This document shows, piece by piece, positions 1-9,706 of a stretch of 50,243 nucleotides of DNA. The stretch comes from Ruminobacter amylophilus (GTDB lineage: Bacteria; Pseudomonadota; Gammaproteobacteria; Enterobacterales; Succinivibrionaceae). The DNA is taken from positions 1-50,243 of the forward strand of contig NZ_FOXF01000013.1 in assembly GCF_900115655.1 (NCBI RefSeq), given 5' to 3'. Made by a program: the position numbers and the translations under genes. The number at the start of each line of letters is the position of its first letter. Positions within the stretch are counted from its first letter, which is position 1. Under the pieces are notes generated by a model. That model searched no databases. It was not told the DNA's origin and saw only the letters and a program-made list of their open reading frames with translations.

Positions 1-166
1 AGACAAATAGAATTCGCGGCGAACCATTGACCTGAGGTATCCAATCCACGTATAACAGAGTGGCCAATGCCGTGCTTACACTGAGGAAAATGTCTTGCCT
101 AAATTTCTGCTTGACAAAGGTCGTTTCATAACAGTTATACAGCGTTTTTGTCTTTTTACTTTGCAA
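1..166 (-). CDS. possible 5' part of a gene leaving the window
   Basis: The reverse strand is open from a stop near position 200 to the left edge, about 55 codons from a TTG at 166. The translation contains a hydrophobic stretch (IFLSVSTALATLLYV) that could be a membrane segment or signal anchor. There is no ATG start and no clear ribosome binding site, and the upstream part would overlap the leader of the gene at 242. It could be the start of a divergent gene or simply an open frame in non-coding DNA. I do not recognise it. Confidence 0.2.
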   Translation of the reverse strand, partial: MQSKKTKTLYNCYETTFVKQKFRQDIFLSVSTALATLLYVDWIPQVNGSPRILFV

Positions 167-241
167 TATTCCCGTTTTTTTGAGAATATTTCAAATAGAA
201 CTAAAAACACACAAATAAATCACAATCCTTAGGAAAAGAAA

Positions 242-907
242 ATGTACAAAAAAATACATCTGTATGCCATTGCCTTCATCGGCCTGATTATTACATTCTG
301 TACCATATACAATATTTTTAACAACAATCATATTCTTGATGCGGGCAATCTTTTTCTTCTTCTGCTATACGTGTGTTTCGCCGGAGCATATGTGCTTATT
401 TACCAGAGATTTCACTTCAGATTCAAATATTCATGGATTGCAGGTCTAGTGTCATATCTTCTGACAGTACTGTTTGCCGGCCTGGCCGTATATAACCATT
501 CATGGAGCGAATACGGACTGTTCTATCAGATACCGCTTGTTCTTGCTCTAACTTTAACTCATATATGTTTTGTTAATTTTTCCAGTGCAAAAGGTTTATT
601 TTACACTCTGATATCGGGACTGCTTAAATTCCTTGCCGTGGGCACCGCTGCTATAATAATTGTTCTTCTGTTCATGGGAGATTCAACTGCTGCAGACTTC
701 TTGCAAAAACTGGCAGCATCTCTATTTATTATGCTGTTATTCGGTGATTTTATGGTTTTCTATGTTAATTATTTCTACAGCCCCGAAAATGATAACTATA
801 ATGTTCTTACTCTGTACAAATCGTACAGAGAAAATGTGTATGCCGATAAATACGGCAGGCTTTATCACGTAGAAGCAGAAGACGTACCTGCAGACAAACA
901 GAATTAA
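242..907 (+). CDS. hypothetical six-helix inner-membrane protein
   Basis: A 221-residue protein that I do not recognise. About six hydrophobic segments are visible, near residues 6-26, 34-54, 63-84, 93-112, 118-147 and 152-177. A polar tail of about 45 residues follows, rich in Tyr and acidic residues, which probably lies in the cytoplasm. A TAGGAAAAG ribosome binding site sits about 9 bases before the ATG and supports this start. The gene lies 22 bp before an aminopeptidase gene on the same strand, so the two are probably cotranscribed. No catalytic motif is visible. The role could be a small transporter or a membrane-integrity protein, but nothing in the sequence decides this. Confidence 0.75.
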   Translation: MYKKIHLYAIAFIGLIITFCTIYNIFNNNHILDAGNLFLLLLYVCFAGAYVLIYQRFHFRFKYSWIAGLVSYLLTVLFAGLAVYNHSWSEYGLFYQIPLVLALTLTHICFVNFSSAKGLFYTLISGLLKFLAVGTAAIIIVLLFMGDSTAADFLQKLAASLFIMLLFGDFMVFYVNYFYSPENDNYNVLTLYKSYRENVYADKYGRLYHVEAEDVPADKQN

Positions 908-929
908 TAAAGCGGAGGATTAACTCTGT

Positions 930-2897
930 ATGAATGAATATCAGAATTTCCAGTCAATGGACAACAATGAAACCTACGAGACCGACTCAACTCATTTAAG
1001 TCGTCTGGATCGACTCAGAAAGACTATGCAGCATATGAATCTCGACGCTCTTATTATTACCAGAACTGATGAGCACTTAAGCGAATATCTTTCTCCCGAC
1101 AAGGAACGACTCGCCTATATTTCAGGTTTTACCGGATCTGCCGGAACAGCAGTGATTCTGGAAAATGAACATCTGATAGACAGACTCAAGAATAAAACCG
1201 TAAAAAATGCGGGGAACACTGACATCACACTGAAAAATCCAGCCGCTATATTTGTTGACGGAAGATACACAATTCAGGCAAGAGTCCAGACCAGCGAAAC
1301 ACTGTTTGACGTTTTTCATTTTACAAATGTCAGACTTGAAGACTGGCTTATAGCAACTTTAGGAAATACGGCCCGCATAGGCATAGATCCAAAATGCATC
1401 AGTTACAACCGCTATTCAGCCATTAAATACGCTCTGAGTCCTTATCAACTTGAACTGATATTCACTGAAACCAATCTTATTGATGAAATTTGGACAGACA
1501 AACCTCAGGTACAGCCTTCCCCCGCACTGATATTCGAAGATCACTACAATGGCAACCCTAGCATTGAAAAAAGACACCTCATTGCTCAGAAACTGAAAGA
1601 AAAAAACATCGATGTCACCATTATCTCCAGCAGCGAATCGGTAAACTGGCTGTTAAACATTAGAGGCCGGGATGTTCCGAATCTTCCTATAGTAAACTGT
1701 TTCGCAGCAGTATACAGTTGCGAGGAAATCGAGTGGTTCGTTGATTTAAGAAAAATTCCTGAAGATAAAATATCAGATTTTCAGCATCATTTCGGTAATA
1801 TAACCTACATGGAAGAGAATAAGCTTGAAGATCTTATAAATAGACTGGCCAAGCATAAATATTCTGTTTACATTGACGAAACATCCACTAACGCATGGAT
1901 TATTGAAAAGCTCAAAAAAAGCAATATTCCACTGACCTTCGGACAGGATTTGTGTGAATACCCAAAAGCCTGCAAAAATCCCACCGAACTCAAGGGCATG
2001 AGAAACTGCCATCACAAGGATGCCGTAGCCATGTGCAGATTTTTGGCATGGCTCGACCACCTTACTGAAAATCTTATAAACGGGGAGCTCAAACCTCAGG
2101 CAGAAGAACTTGTCAAATCTCACAATGAAGCTACTTTGAGTGATCAGCTGTTTAAATTCCGTTCTGAACAAGACGGCTTTATTGAAACCAGCTTTGATAC
2201 AATTTCCGCATTGGGTCCTAATGCCGCCATCATACATTACAACCATGTAAACCTTAACAGACCTAGGGCTTTAGGTAAGGATCCTTTATATCTTGTGGAC
2301 AGTGGAGGACAGTATAACGAAGGTACTACTGATATTACCAGAACGGTTCTCGTAGGACCGGGACTTACCGAAGAGATGAAAGAGCGTTTCACTCTTGTAC
2401 TCAAGGGAATGATAGCCCTGCATCTTGTAAAATTTCCGAAAGGTACTTTTGGTGGAGCATTGGACGTGCTTGCACGTGCACCATTATGGCAGAACGGTCT
2501 GAACTATGACCACGGAACAGGACATGGTGTCGGTCACTGCCTTAATGTTCACGAAGGACCTCAGGCCATTTCATACAGATATGGACAGACTCCGCTGGCC
2601 CCGGGAATGGTTACATCAGTAGAACCGGGGTATTACAAAGAAAATGAATACGGTATTCGTTGTGAAAACCTCTGTGTTGTAGAGACTGTACATGACACCC
2701 AAAATCAAACAGAGATGCTTGCATTTTTACCTATTACTTATGTACCATTTGACATCAGACTGATTAAAAAAGATTTACTGACGGATGATGAAAGAATATG
2801 GCTGAACAACTATCATCTTAAAATCAGGGAAATTGTCAGAGAACATCTGAGTGACATGGAAATAAACTGGTTACTTAAAGCTACGGCGGCGATTTAA
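930..2897 (+). CDS. Xaa-Pro aminopeptidase, long M24B form
   Basis: Predicted cytoplasmic metallopeptidase that removes an N-terminal residue preceding proline. The 655-residue length fits the three-domain form of aminopeptidase P (two creatinase-like N-terminal domains, then a pita-bread catalytic domain) rather than the E. coli PepP form of about 440 residues. The five dimetal ligands of family M24 are all visible: the two Asp in VDSGG and TTDITR (around residues 457-468), the His in HGTGHGVGH (about 532), the Glu in SVEPGYY (about 565) and the Glu in RCEN (about 580). The site therefore looks active. GCGGAGGAT precedes the start. The gene sits between a membrane protein gene and pssA, three bases upstream of pssA, so an operon is likely although the functions are unrelated. 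The catalytic-family call is firm; the exact substrate range is not shown. Confidence 0.93.
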   Translation: MNEYQNFQSMDNNETYETDSTHLSRLDRLRKTMQHMNLDALIITRTDEHLSEYLSPDKERLAYISGFTGSAGTAVILENEHLIDRLKNKTVKNAGNTDITLKNPAAIFVDGRYTIQARVQTSETLFDVFHFTNVRLEDWLIATLGNTARIGIDPKCISYNRYSAIKYALSPYQLELIFTETNLIDEIWTDKPQVQPSPALIFEDHYNGNPSIEKRHLIAQKLKEKNIDVTIISSSESVNWLLNIRGRDVPNLPIVNCFAAVYSCEEIEWFVDLRKIPEDKISDFQHHFGNITYMEENKLEDLINRLAKHKYSVYIDETSTNAWIIEKLKKSNIPLTFGQDLCEYPKACKNPTELKGMRNCHHKDAVAMCRFLAWLDHLTENLINGELKPQAEELVKSHNEATLSDQLFKFRSEQDGFIETSFDTISALGPNAAIIHYNHVNLNRPRALGKDPLYLVDSGGQYNEGTTDITRTVLVGPGLTEEMKERFTLVLKGMIALHLVKFPKGTFGGALDVLARAPLWQNGLNYDHGTGHGVGHCLNVHEGPQAISYRYGQTPLAPGMVTSVEPGYYKENEYGIRCENLCVVETVHDTQNQTEMLAFLPITYVPFDIRLIKKDLLTDDERIWLNNYHLKIREIVREHLSDMEINWLLKATAAI

Positions 2898-2900
2898 TAA

Positions 2901-4271
2901 ATGAAAATTATAAACACTCTGCACGGTCTGTTCGGCAGTGCGAAACATAAAATCGAAAATTTATCCAAGATTGCGGTAAATGCGGACGCATACAATATTC
3001 TTGAGGATCCGAAAGTCTTCCGTGAGCGTTTGCTGACCAATATCAGAAATGCAAAATCCCGCATCTGCATATGTGCGCTTTACTGGCAGAATGATGAAAT
3101 GGGTCAGGAAATAATGCAGGCCGTAAATGAAGCCGTAAATAAAAATCCTAAATTATATGTTCGCATTTACGTGGATTTTCACAGAGCTCAGAGAGGTCTT
3201 GTGGGCAAGACAAATCAGGTCGTAAACAGTGACTGGTACCATGAACTTGCCAAGAAACAGTTAATTCATCCTATCATCTACGGCGTACCTGTAAAACGCA
3301 GGGAAATTTTCGGCGTTTTTCATCTTAAGGGTTTTGTTATTGACGATACTGTTCTGTATAGCGGAGCCAGCATAAACAACGTCTATCTGCACAGACTGGA
3401 CAAATATCGTATTGATCGTTACCACGAGATAAATTCACGTGAACTGGCCGATTCACTGTTCTATTACTGCGTTGATGTTTTCCACAGACACAATGCCGTT
3501 CAGGATTTTGCTCAGGATTCAATTCCAACATCAAAAGAACTTAATCTTGAAATCAAGAAGCAGCGTCGGGAACTGAGTACTGAAAGGTACAAAATCAACG
3601 ACATGGAAATCGGAAGCCGACAAGTCGGTGTAACTCCGCTGGTCGGTCTTGGAAAGAAAAACAACATTCTCAATACTTCAATAATAAATCTTATTGAAGC
3701 TGCAACAGAAGACATAACCATCTGCACTCCTTATTTCAATTTTCCAAGTCAGGTATTGAAAGCCGTAAACAGAGCCCTGACAAAAGGTGTAACCATCACA
3801 ATCATAGTAGGAGACAAAGAAGCTAATGACTTCTTTATTCATGAAGGAGAACCTTATAACAAGGTAGGAGCAGTTCCTTACATCTATGAAATGAATCTCC
3901 GTGATTTCGTGAATACACATACAGGGTACATCAATGATGACAAGCTCAGAATCAGACTATGGAAAGACGGACTGAACACATATCACGTCAAGGGGATATC
4001 AGTAGATAACAGATACCATCTCATTACCGGAAACAACCTTAATCCTCGTGCATGGAGACTTGATTTGGAAAACGGGCTGCTGGTTGACGACGAACATCAC
4101 CTTCTACTTGAAAAAATTACTCACGAACGCAATTATCTTTTAAGCAAAACCACTCCAATAACAACGCCGACGGAACTTCAGACAATAGACGATTATCCGG
4201 AAGACTATCGCAAAATTATCCTGAAAGTTAGAAATTTCGGGGCACAGTGGTTATTACGAAAGCTGCTCTAG
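2901..4271 (+). CDS. pssA: CDP-diacylglycerol--serine O-phosphatidyltransferase
   Basis: Makes phosphatidylserine from CDP-diacylglycerol and serine, the first committed step to phosphatidylethanolamine. This is the type I enzyme of the phospholipase D superfamily, unrelated to the integral-membrane type II enzyme. Two HKD-type motifs are visible: HLKGFVIDD with GASINNVYL at about residues 140-160, and YHVKGISVDN with TGNNLNPRAW at about 360-385. The length of 456 residues matches E. coli PssA (about 451). There are no membrane spans, as expected for an enzyme that binds the membrane peripherally. The start follows the aminopeptidase stop by 3 bases with no good ribosome binding site, so translational coupling is likely. 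The last codons overlap the outer stem of a nested hairpin that extends toward recG. Confidence 0.95.
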   Translation: MKIINTLHGLFGSAKHKIENLSKIAVNADAYNILEDPKVFRERLLTNIRNAKSRICICALYWQNDEMGQEIMQAVNEAVNKNPKLYVRIYVDFHRAQRGLVGKTNQVVNSDWYHELAKKQLIHPIIYGVPVKRREIFGVFHLKGFVIDDTVLYSGASINNVYLHRLDKYRIDRYHEINSRELADSLFYYCVDVFHRHNAVQDFAQDSIPTSKELNLEIKKQRRELSTERYKINDMEIGSRQVGVTPLVGLGKKNNILNTSIINLIEAATEDITICTPYFNFPSQVLKAVNRALTKGVTITIIVGDKEANDFFIHEGEPYNKVGAVPYIYEMNLRDFVNTHTGYINDDKLRIRLWKDGLNTYHVKGISVDNRYHLITGNNLNPRAWRLDLENGLLVDDEHHLLLEKITHERNYLLSKTTPITTPTELQTIDDYPEDYRKIILKVRNFGAQWLLRKLL

Positions 4272-4329
4272 TTCATTTCCAAATACTTTATTGATGCAGA
4301 ACCTTAGTGGTTCTGCCTGTCAGAGCAGC
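4262..4329 (+). promoter_or_regulatory. nested stem-loop between pssA and recG
   Basis: Two perfect 8-bp inverted repeats are nested. The outer stem is GCTGCTCT (4262-4269) with AGAGCAGC (4322-4329). The inner stem is GCAGAACC (4296-4303) with GGTTCTGC (4309-4316) and a 5-base loop. The outer left arm lies within the last pssA codons. No T-tract follows, so this is not an ordinary intrinsic terminator. It could limit read-through into recG, protect the pssA 3' end or mark a processing site. The structure is seen in the sequence; its function is inferred. Confidence 0.5.
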
Positions 4330-4367
4330 CATATACACATTGTTATACACAGACATAACGGTTACAT

Positions 4368-6422
4368 ATGGATATATCAGCTATTTCTATTGATGAACTG
4401 AAAGGCATTACAACCAAACAGGTATCAGCCTTGAATAAAATAGGCATCTTTACCGTTATGGATCTTCTGTTGCACCTTCCATATTCATATCTGGATCGAA
4501 CCAAATTTACCGCGATAGATGAGCTTCCGGTTGATTCTTATGCCAGTGTCAGAGCAAAAATAATTTCCAGAACAACCGGCAGAAACAACATGCTCATTCT
4601 TACACTTTCCGATGACACCGGAGTTCTACGAGTTACTCTGTTTAACTGTCCAATATTTATAAACAGAGAACTGAAAACGGGAAACATTCTTATATGCCAT
4701 GGTAAAGTAAGCATTTTCAATAACAGTCTGCAGATGACCAATCCAGAACTGAATCTAAAGGATTCCGAACTGCCTAAACACTACACACCTATATACAGAC
4801 TGACCAAAGGAATCAAAATGCAGTCTATGCGAAATCTTGTGCAGAAAGCGTTAAACGAACTGGATAATATAGATGTCTGTGAAGAACTGATACCTCCTGA
4901 ATTAAATCATACCGGTCTGACATTTAAGGAGGCTCTACAACTTGTGCATGCCCCTAAAATAGGCTCGTCTCTTTCCGAACTGTCATTATTCAATTCTCCT
5001 CAACAGCAGAGAATTATCTGTGAAGAACTGATATCCCAATACATAACTGTGCTTAAACTTAAGGAAAGCAACAGATTTCTCAATGGAATTCCTTTAAAAC
5101 CTGTTGATAACCTGATAAAGAAATTTTTATCAACATTACAGTTCAGTCCAACAAATGCTCAAATCAGAGTTTTTAATGAGATCAGCAGGGATCTTGCAGA
5201 AGCCCAGCCGATGAACCGACTGGTACAGGGAGACGTGGGTTGCGGTAAAACACTTGTAGCCGTTATGGCCTCCCTGCAGGCTGTAGGCAACGGCATTCAG
5301 GCAGCAATCATGGCTCCAACCGAAATTCTTGCTGAACAGCATTTTGTAAACATCCAGAATTTTTTAGAACCTCTCGGATTAGAAACAGCAATACTTACCG
5401 GAAGTCAGAAAAAGGCAGAAAAAAACAAACAGCTTGAACTGATTAAAAGTGGTAAGGCATCCGTTATTGTCGGTACTCACGCCATTTTTCAGGAACAGGT
5501 TAATTTTCACAGCCTCGGACTGATAATAATAGATGAACAGCACCGGTTTGGTGTCGAACAGCGAATGAAACTCCGAAGCAAGTGCAGCATAGAAAATAAA
5601 GTTCCCCACATGCTGGCCATGACCGCCACACCTATTCCCAGAACACTGGCACAGACCATATATGCAGACATGCATGTATCCGTTATTGACGAATTACCTA
5701 AAGGTCGTAAACCTATTACTACCATCATGATCCCGGAAACAAGAAGAGATGAAATTATTGAAAGAATAGGTGTGAACTGTGCTGATAAAAAACAGGCATA
5801 CTGGGTCTGCAGTCTTGTTAATGAATCTGAGGTTCTGGAATCTCAGGATGCGATTAATGCCTGTGAATATCTTACAAAAAAGCTCCCGAATCTGAAAATC
5901 GGCCTGGTTCACGGTCAAATGAAATCTGCAGACAAAGATTCCATTATGCGTGATTTCAAAAAAGGAAATATCGATGTACTTGTAGCCACTTCAGTTATTG
6001 AAGTAGGTGTTGACGTTCCAAATGCCTTCCTAATTGTTATAGAAAATGCTGAAAGATACGGACTGGCCCAGCTGCATCAGCTTCGAGGACGAGTAGGACG
6101 AGGACAGCTTGATTCATTCTGCTGTCTTATGTACTCAGACAAAATTAACAGCATAGGAATGGAACGCCTATCTACTCTTAAAAACAGTAATGACGGCTTT
6201 GTCATAGCCCAGAAGGATTTGGAAATCAGAGGACCGGGAGATCTGCTGGGAACAAGACAGACAGGAGAAATATCCTACCGCGTGGCTGATGCCATACGTG
6301 ATTATCAGTCTATGGATAAATGTACAGAAATAGCCACGGAAATTTACCACAAACACAAAGACCTGACGCAAAAGCTGACGAAACGCTGGTTCCCAAACAG
6401 TGAAATCGTGAGTGTAATGTAG
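4368..6422 (+). CDS. recG: ATP-dependent DNA helicase RecG
   Basis: Branch-migration helicase that remodels stalled forks, Holliday junctions and R-loops. The 684 residues are close to the E. coli length of 693. An N-terminal wedge with an OB fold (roughly residues 1-180) precedes two helicase lobes. Walker A is GDVGCGKT (about 288), the DEAH-like box is DEQHRFG (about 386), and later helicase motifs include VLVATSVIEVGVDVP (about 540) and QLRGRVGRG. Leader bases before the ATG show only a weak AACGG. The gene is 96 bp after pssA and is closed by a strong bidirectional terminator. The usual E. coli neighbours (spoT, trmH) are absent here. Confidence 0.96.
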   Translation: MDISAISIDELKGITTKQVSALNKIGIFTVMDLLLHLPYSYLDRTKFTAIDELPVDSYASVRAKIISRTTGRNNMLILTLSDDTGVLRVTLFNCPIFINRELKTGNILICHGKVSIFNNSLQMTNPELNLKDSELPKHYTPIYRLTKGIKMQSMRNLVQKALNELDNIDVCEELIPPELNHTGLTFKEALQLVHAPKIGSSLSELSLFNSPQQQRIICEELISQYITVLKLKESNRFLNGIPLKPVDNLIKKFLSTLQFSPTNAQIRVFNEISRDLAEAQPMNRLVQGDVGCGKTLVAVMASLQAVGNGIQAAIMAPTEILAEQHFVNIQNFLEPLGLETAILTGSQKKAEKNKQLELIKSGKASVIVGTHAIFQEQVNFHSLGLIIIDEQHRFGVEQRMKLRSKCSIENKVPHMLAMTATPIPRTLAQTIYADMHVSVIDELPKGRKPITTIMIPETRRDEIIERIGVNCADKKQAYWVCSLVNESEVLESQDAINACEYLTKKLPNLKIGLVHGQMKSADKDSIMRDFKKGNIDVLVATSVIEVGVDVPNAFLIVIENAERYGLAQLHQLRGRVGRGQLDSFCCLMYSDKINSIGMERLSTLKNSNDGFVIAQKDLEIRGPGDLLGTRQTGEISYRVADAIRDYQSMDKCTEIATEIYHKHKDLTQKLTKRWFPNSEIVSVM

Positions 6423-6432
6423 CTTCCACAAA

Positions 6433-6465
6433 AAAAAGCATACTATATTTTGGAGTATGCTTTTT
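6433..6465. terminator. bidirectional terminator between recG and yihY-like gene
   Basis: A perfect 12-bp stem (AAAAAGCATACT with AGTATGCTTTTT) and a 9-base loop. A-runs and T-runs on both arms let it work in either direction. It sits between convergent genes. Confidence 0.9.
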
Positions 6466-6484
6466 CATTATCTAGTGATATTTT

Positions 6485-7456
6485 CTACTGCTTCTCATTT
6501 TGAAGCTGGAGTTTGTATTGCTTGTAACTAGACAAAGAAGCGGAAATTTCTGCTCCAAGCAGAACAATATACCAGTTGATATATGTCCATACCATCAGTA
6601 AAGGAAGTGCTGCTACGGCTCCGTATATCAGTGTATAACTGGTAAAATTCATAATGTAGTAGGTAAAAAACTGCCTCAGTAATTCCTGCACAAGAGCAGC
6701 AAATAAAGCACCTATTACTGCATGAGTAAAATTTACTTTAGTACACGGAACAGCCGTGAACAATAAAGTAAAAACCACAAAGGTTAAAAAACATGGAAGC
6801 ATCTTCATCCCCAAGGTATTCAGCCATATTGCAGCAGAACTCTGCCCCAGATAATTGGATGCCAGAATAGAAGAAGAAACAACAATAGAAGCTCCCAGCA
6901 GAATAGGTCCCAACGTCAGCACGGTCCAATAGACTGAAAAAGTGGTTACCCTGGATCTGTTCAGCTTAACATGCCAGATTCTGTTAAGAGTGATATCAAT
7001 TCGTCTAATCAACGCAAGAGCGATAAATATCAGCGTTATAACACCTACTGCCGTGGTTTTGGATGCATTTGAGACAAAAGAATCTATGTTCTCTTTTAAT
7101 ACCCCTCCTACCTGAGGCATCATATTGTTAAGAATATAATTCATCATTTCATCACGATAAGTAGTGAAACTTGGAGAAAGTGAGAAAACACTTAAAAGAA
7201 CGGCCAGAACCGGAATGAGCGACATTATGGTAGTATAAGAAAGAGATGAAGCCAGAACATCTATTTCATCATCAGCTATTCTTTTGGATAAAAAGAATAG
7301 ATAGGAGAGCTTTTTCTTCAGAAATTGATAAAAAGTAACAGCCTTCTGCTTCAATGAAGACTTTTTCTTATTCTGCTGTCCACCTTCCTGTACGTGAGCA
7401 GAGACTGTTTCAGGCTGTTCGCGCTTTTCAGAAGTCGTTATCTCTTGTTCAGTCAT
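6485..7456 (-). CDS. YihY/BrkB-family inner-membrane protein
   Basis: A 323-residue protein with a polar Lys/Gln-rich N-terminal tail of about 45 residues, followed by about six membrane segments. Family features visible are the early LSYTTIMSLIPVLAVLLS stretch after a short amphipathic start (DEIDVLASS), the central RIWHV region and the late VWTYINWYIVLLGAE segment. This is the UPF0761/YihY group, once called ribonuclease BN by mistake; its biochemical role is not settled. GGTGGGG lies just before the ATG. The gene is convergent with recG and lies downstream of ddl on the same strand, but a ddl terminator and a 289-bp gap separate them, so it probably has its own promoter. Confidence 0.88.
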   Translation of the reverse strand: MTEQEITTSEKREQPETVSAHVQEGGQQNKKKSSLKQKAVTFYQFLKKKLSYLFFLSKRIADDEIDVLASSLSYTTIMSLIPVLAVLLSVFSLSPSFTTYRDEMMNYILNNMMPQVGGVLKENIDSFVSNASKTTAVGVITLIFIALALIRRIDITLNRIWHVKLNRSRVTTFSVYWTVLTLGPILLGASIVVSSSILASNYLGQSSAAIWLNTLGMKMLPCFLTFVVFTLLFTAVPCTKVNFTHAVIGALFAALVQELLRQFFTYYIMNFTSYTLIYGAVAALPLLMVWTYINWYIVLLGAEISASLSSYKQYKLQLQNEKQ

Positions 7457-7689
7457 TTTTCCCCACCAAAATGCAAATACAACACTGAAGAAACTGCAAC
7501 TTTATTCTTTATGTCCTCAAAACAAAGATCAGTAAAAATAAAGACGCTTACTTCATTATAGACAAAAAAAATCTCTCAATACCTGCAATTCCTCTCTAAT
7601 CTGAAATTTAATCATCTAAAACCTGAATATAGGTTTTACAACGCACCTGAAATAGAAATACTGAATTCCATGTCTAACCAAACTGAAAA

Positions 7690-7718
7690 ACCCCATGTAA
7701 TAAGACATTACATGGGGT
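7690..7718 (-). terminator. intrinsic terminator of ddl
   Basis: A 12-bp perfect stem (ACCCCATGTAAT with its complement) and a 5-base loop. On the reverse strand it is followed by TTTTTCAG, 28 bp after the ddl stop. The remaining 7457-7689 is AT-rich and shows no coding signal; it presumably holds the promoter of the YihY-like gene. Confidence 0.88.
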
Positions 7719-7745
7719 CTCTTATGACATATCAGTCCCACTCTG

Positions 7746-8741
7746 TTATTTTCCCTTTACAGCATTGACTACTGCGCTGTGCAGGAACTGAGTCATCTTT
7801 TCCCCGTGATTTTCCAGCATCTTAGGGAACATTGATATAGGAGTCATTCCTGGGAAGGTATTGATTTCATTTAACAAAATCTGATCTTCACCAACAAGGA
7901 AAAAGTCAATTCTGGATAAATCCTTTAATTTAAGAACCTTGAAAGCTCTGGCAGCATATTCTCGAATCTTTGCTTTGAGATTATCAGGAATGTTGGCCTC
8001 CACCATGGTGGTTGACTTTGAAGTACTGTTGTACTTTTCTTCAAAGGTATAGAAATCATTATCCGGGGTAACAATCTCCCCGGGATTGGTCACTACCAGC
8101 CTGCCTTCATATTCGTATGTGGCGACTTCAAGTTCACGCGGTTTTACAGCCTGTTCAAGCAGAACATCTTCACTGTATCCAAAAGCCTTTCTGATATACT
8201 CATCAAGTGAGGCTTCATCTGAAACCTTGTAACAGCCAACAGAAGATCCCTGAGAAGCAGCCTTAACAAAAACAGCTCCATACTGTCTGAAGAAATCATG
8301 AGCCTTTCTCAGATTCTCTTCATTATCTGAATCAATAAAACTGAAAGGTGTATTAGGAATGCCTATTGCACTTAGCCATAACTTTGTGCTTACCTTGTTA
8401 AAACATAGCTTGCTTGCTTCTGAACCGCATCCAAGATAAGGAAGATTCATGATTTCAAACAGTGACTGAATATCTCCGGTTTCACCGGGAACACCGTGAA
8501 TGCATGGAATCACGTAATCAATATGATACGAAGAATCTTTGAAAGACAGCTCATGTTTATAATTTATACTACACTGATTACCTGACTCATCAACCCACTC
8601 GTTTTTGTGAATAACTACTTTTATTACATTAAATTCAGGAAATGTATTTAACTGCTGCTCAATATATGAGGCACTCACAAGAGATATTTCGTGTTCAGAT
8701 CCGTCTCCGCCGCACAGGAGGAGAATATTGTATTGTTCCAT
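7746..8741 (-). CDS. ddl: D-alanine--D-alanine ligase
   Basis: ATP-grasp enzyme that joins two D-alanines for the peptidoglycan stem peptide. The 331 residues cover the whole family length. Visible motifs are the N-terminal CGGDGSEHEISLVSA, the HGVPGETGDIQ substrate loop near residue 80, the ATP-grasp loop ASQGSSVGCYKV near 160, and the C-terminal metal and substrate site DFFLV...LLNEINTFPGMTP near 280-300. The HG-PGETGDIQ variant differs from E. coli DdlA and DdlB (HGTLGEDG) and resembles the Vibrio-type Ddl as I recall it. It stands alone rather than in a dcw-like cluster. Its 3' end is closed by a strong hairpin. Confidence 0.93.
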   Translation of the reverse strand: MEQYNILLLCGGDGSEHEISLVSASYIEQQLNTFPEFNVIKVVIHKNEWVDESGNQCSINYKHELSFKDSSYHIDYVIPCIHGVPGETGDIQSLFEIMNLPYLGCGSEASKLCFNKVSTKLWLSAIGIPNTPFSFIDSDNEENLRKAHDFFRQYGAVFVKAASQGSSVGCYKVSDEASLDEYIRKAFGYSEDVLLEQAVKPRELEVATYEYEGRLVVTNPGEIVTPDNDFYTFEEKYNSTSKSTTMVEANIPDNLKAKIREYAARAFKVLKLKDLSRIDFFLVGEDQILLNEINTFPGMTPISMFPKMLENHGEKMTQFLHSAVVNAVKGK

Positions 8742-8937
8742 GATTATGATTCCGTTGTTTAAGCATCCTTTGCTTATTATAAATACGCGATAATTATACT
8801 TTCATGTAATTATCGTTACAATCTGAAAAACCTAATGAACATCGATAATTTGACGACGAACAGCACAAATTTTTCGTTTTTTTAACCATTACTGATAAAA
8901 TAAACCAAGTTTGAATTTTGTTGGATATGAACTGAAA

Positions 8938-9645
8938 ATGAATTTAAGCAAAATTGTCGCATATGCAGTAATATCAGCTGTTATCACCACCGGTTGCGTT
9001 ACCGTTACAGCTGACGGAAGAAAAATTAATGACAATAATGAGGTAGCTACAAATAATACCTCCAAAGAACTGTCACTTATGCTGAATACGTTAAAAGGTG
9101 ATTATCTCAAGCTGAATACTCAAAAAACCAACAGGATTGTACAGGAAATTACTGATGGCAACCTGGATACCATAAAAATGGTTATGGATAACCCGAATGA
9201 TTATGAACCACCTGTACTTTTTGCTTATGCTGATCAGGTATATAAATCCGGACATTATGACACGGCAATGTTCTGGTTCTACACGGCACAGCTCAGAGCC
9301 CGTTCCGATGCGAATAAATCTCTGGATAAATCAGTGCAGGAAGGTGTTACACGTTTAAGTTCTGTCTACAGCCAGACAATCGGTGTATACGCACTGGAAC
9401 ATCCCAATGAACTTGAATCAACCATGAAAAAAGTTTTGGAATGGGATGCCATCACCGAAAGAAACTACGATCCAAAATGGGTTGCGATTTTAGGCAACGA
9501 AGCCAAAATAAGTGATACCATTCGATTCTGCGAGCCTGAAAAATATAAATCCATAAATCAGGAAGTAAGACGCGGCTGGAAGATAGGTTTTGATGCAGCA
9601 TTAAAAAAAATACGTGAAAGCAAGCTTGAAACACCGGATAATTAA
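8938..9645 (+). CDS. putative lipoprotein of unknown function
   Basis: From the ATG at 8938 this is a 235-residue protein; a TTG nine codons upstream is open but less likely because it would precede the signal peptide. Residues 1-20 form a lipoprotein-like signal: Lys, a hydrophobic core, then TTGC with Cys20. Thr at -3 is unusual for a lipobox. The mature part is mostly helical and polar, and the section around residues 90-170 (for example SGHYDTAMFWFYTAQLRAR) resembles tetratricopeptide-like helix pairs. I do not recognise a named family. The gene stands alone between ddl (divergent) and an IS3 element inserted 61 bp after its stop. Confidence 0.7.
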   Translation: MNLSKIVAYAVISAVITTGCVTVTADGRKINDNNEVATNNTSKELSLMLNTLKGDYLKLNTQKTNRIVQEITDGNLDTIKMVMDNPNDYEPPVLFAYADQVYKSGHYDTAMFWFYTAQLRARSDANKSLDKSVQEGVTRLSSVYSQTIGVYALEHPNELESTMKKVLEWDAITERNYDPKWVAILGNEAKISDTIRFCEPEKYKSINQEVRRGWKIGFDAALKKIRESKLETPDN

Positions 9646-9706
9646 CCGAAGTTTCAACAAACACAACAGCTTCTTTTCTCAAATAAAAACATCCTGAAAT
9701 ATGTAA

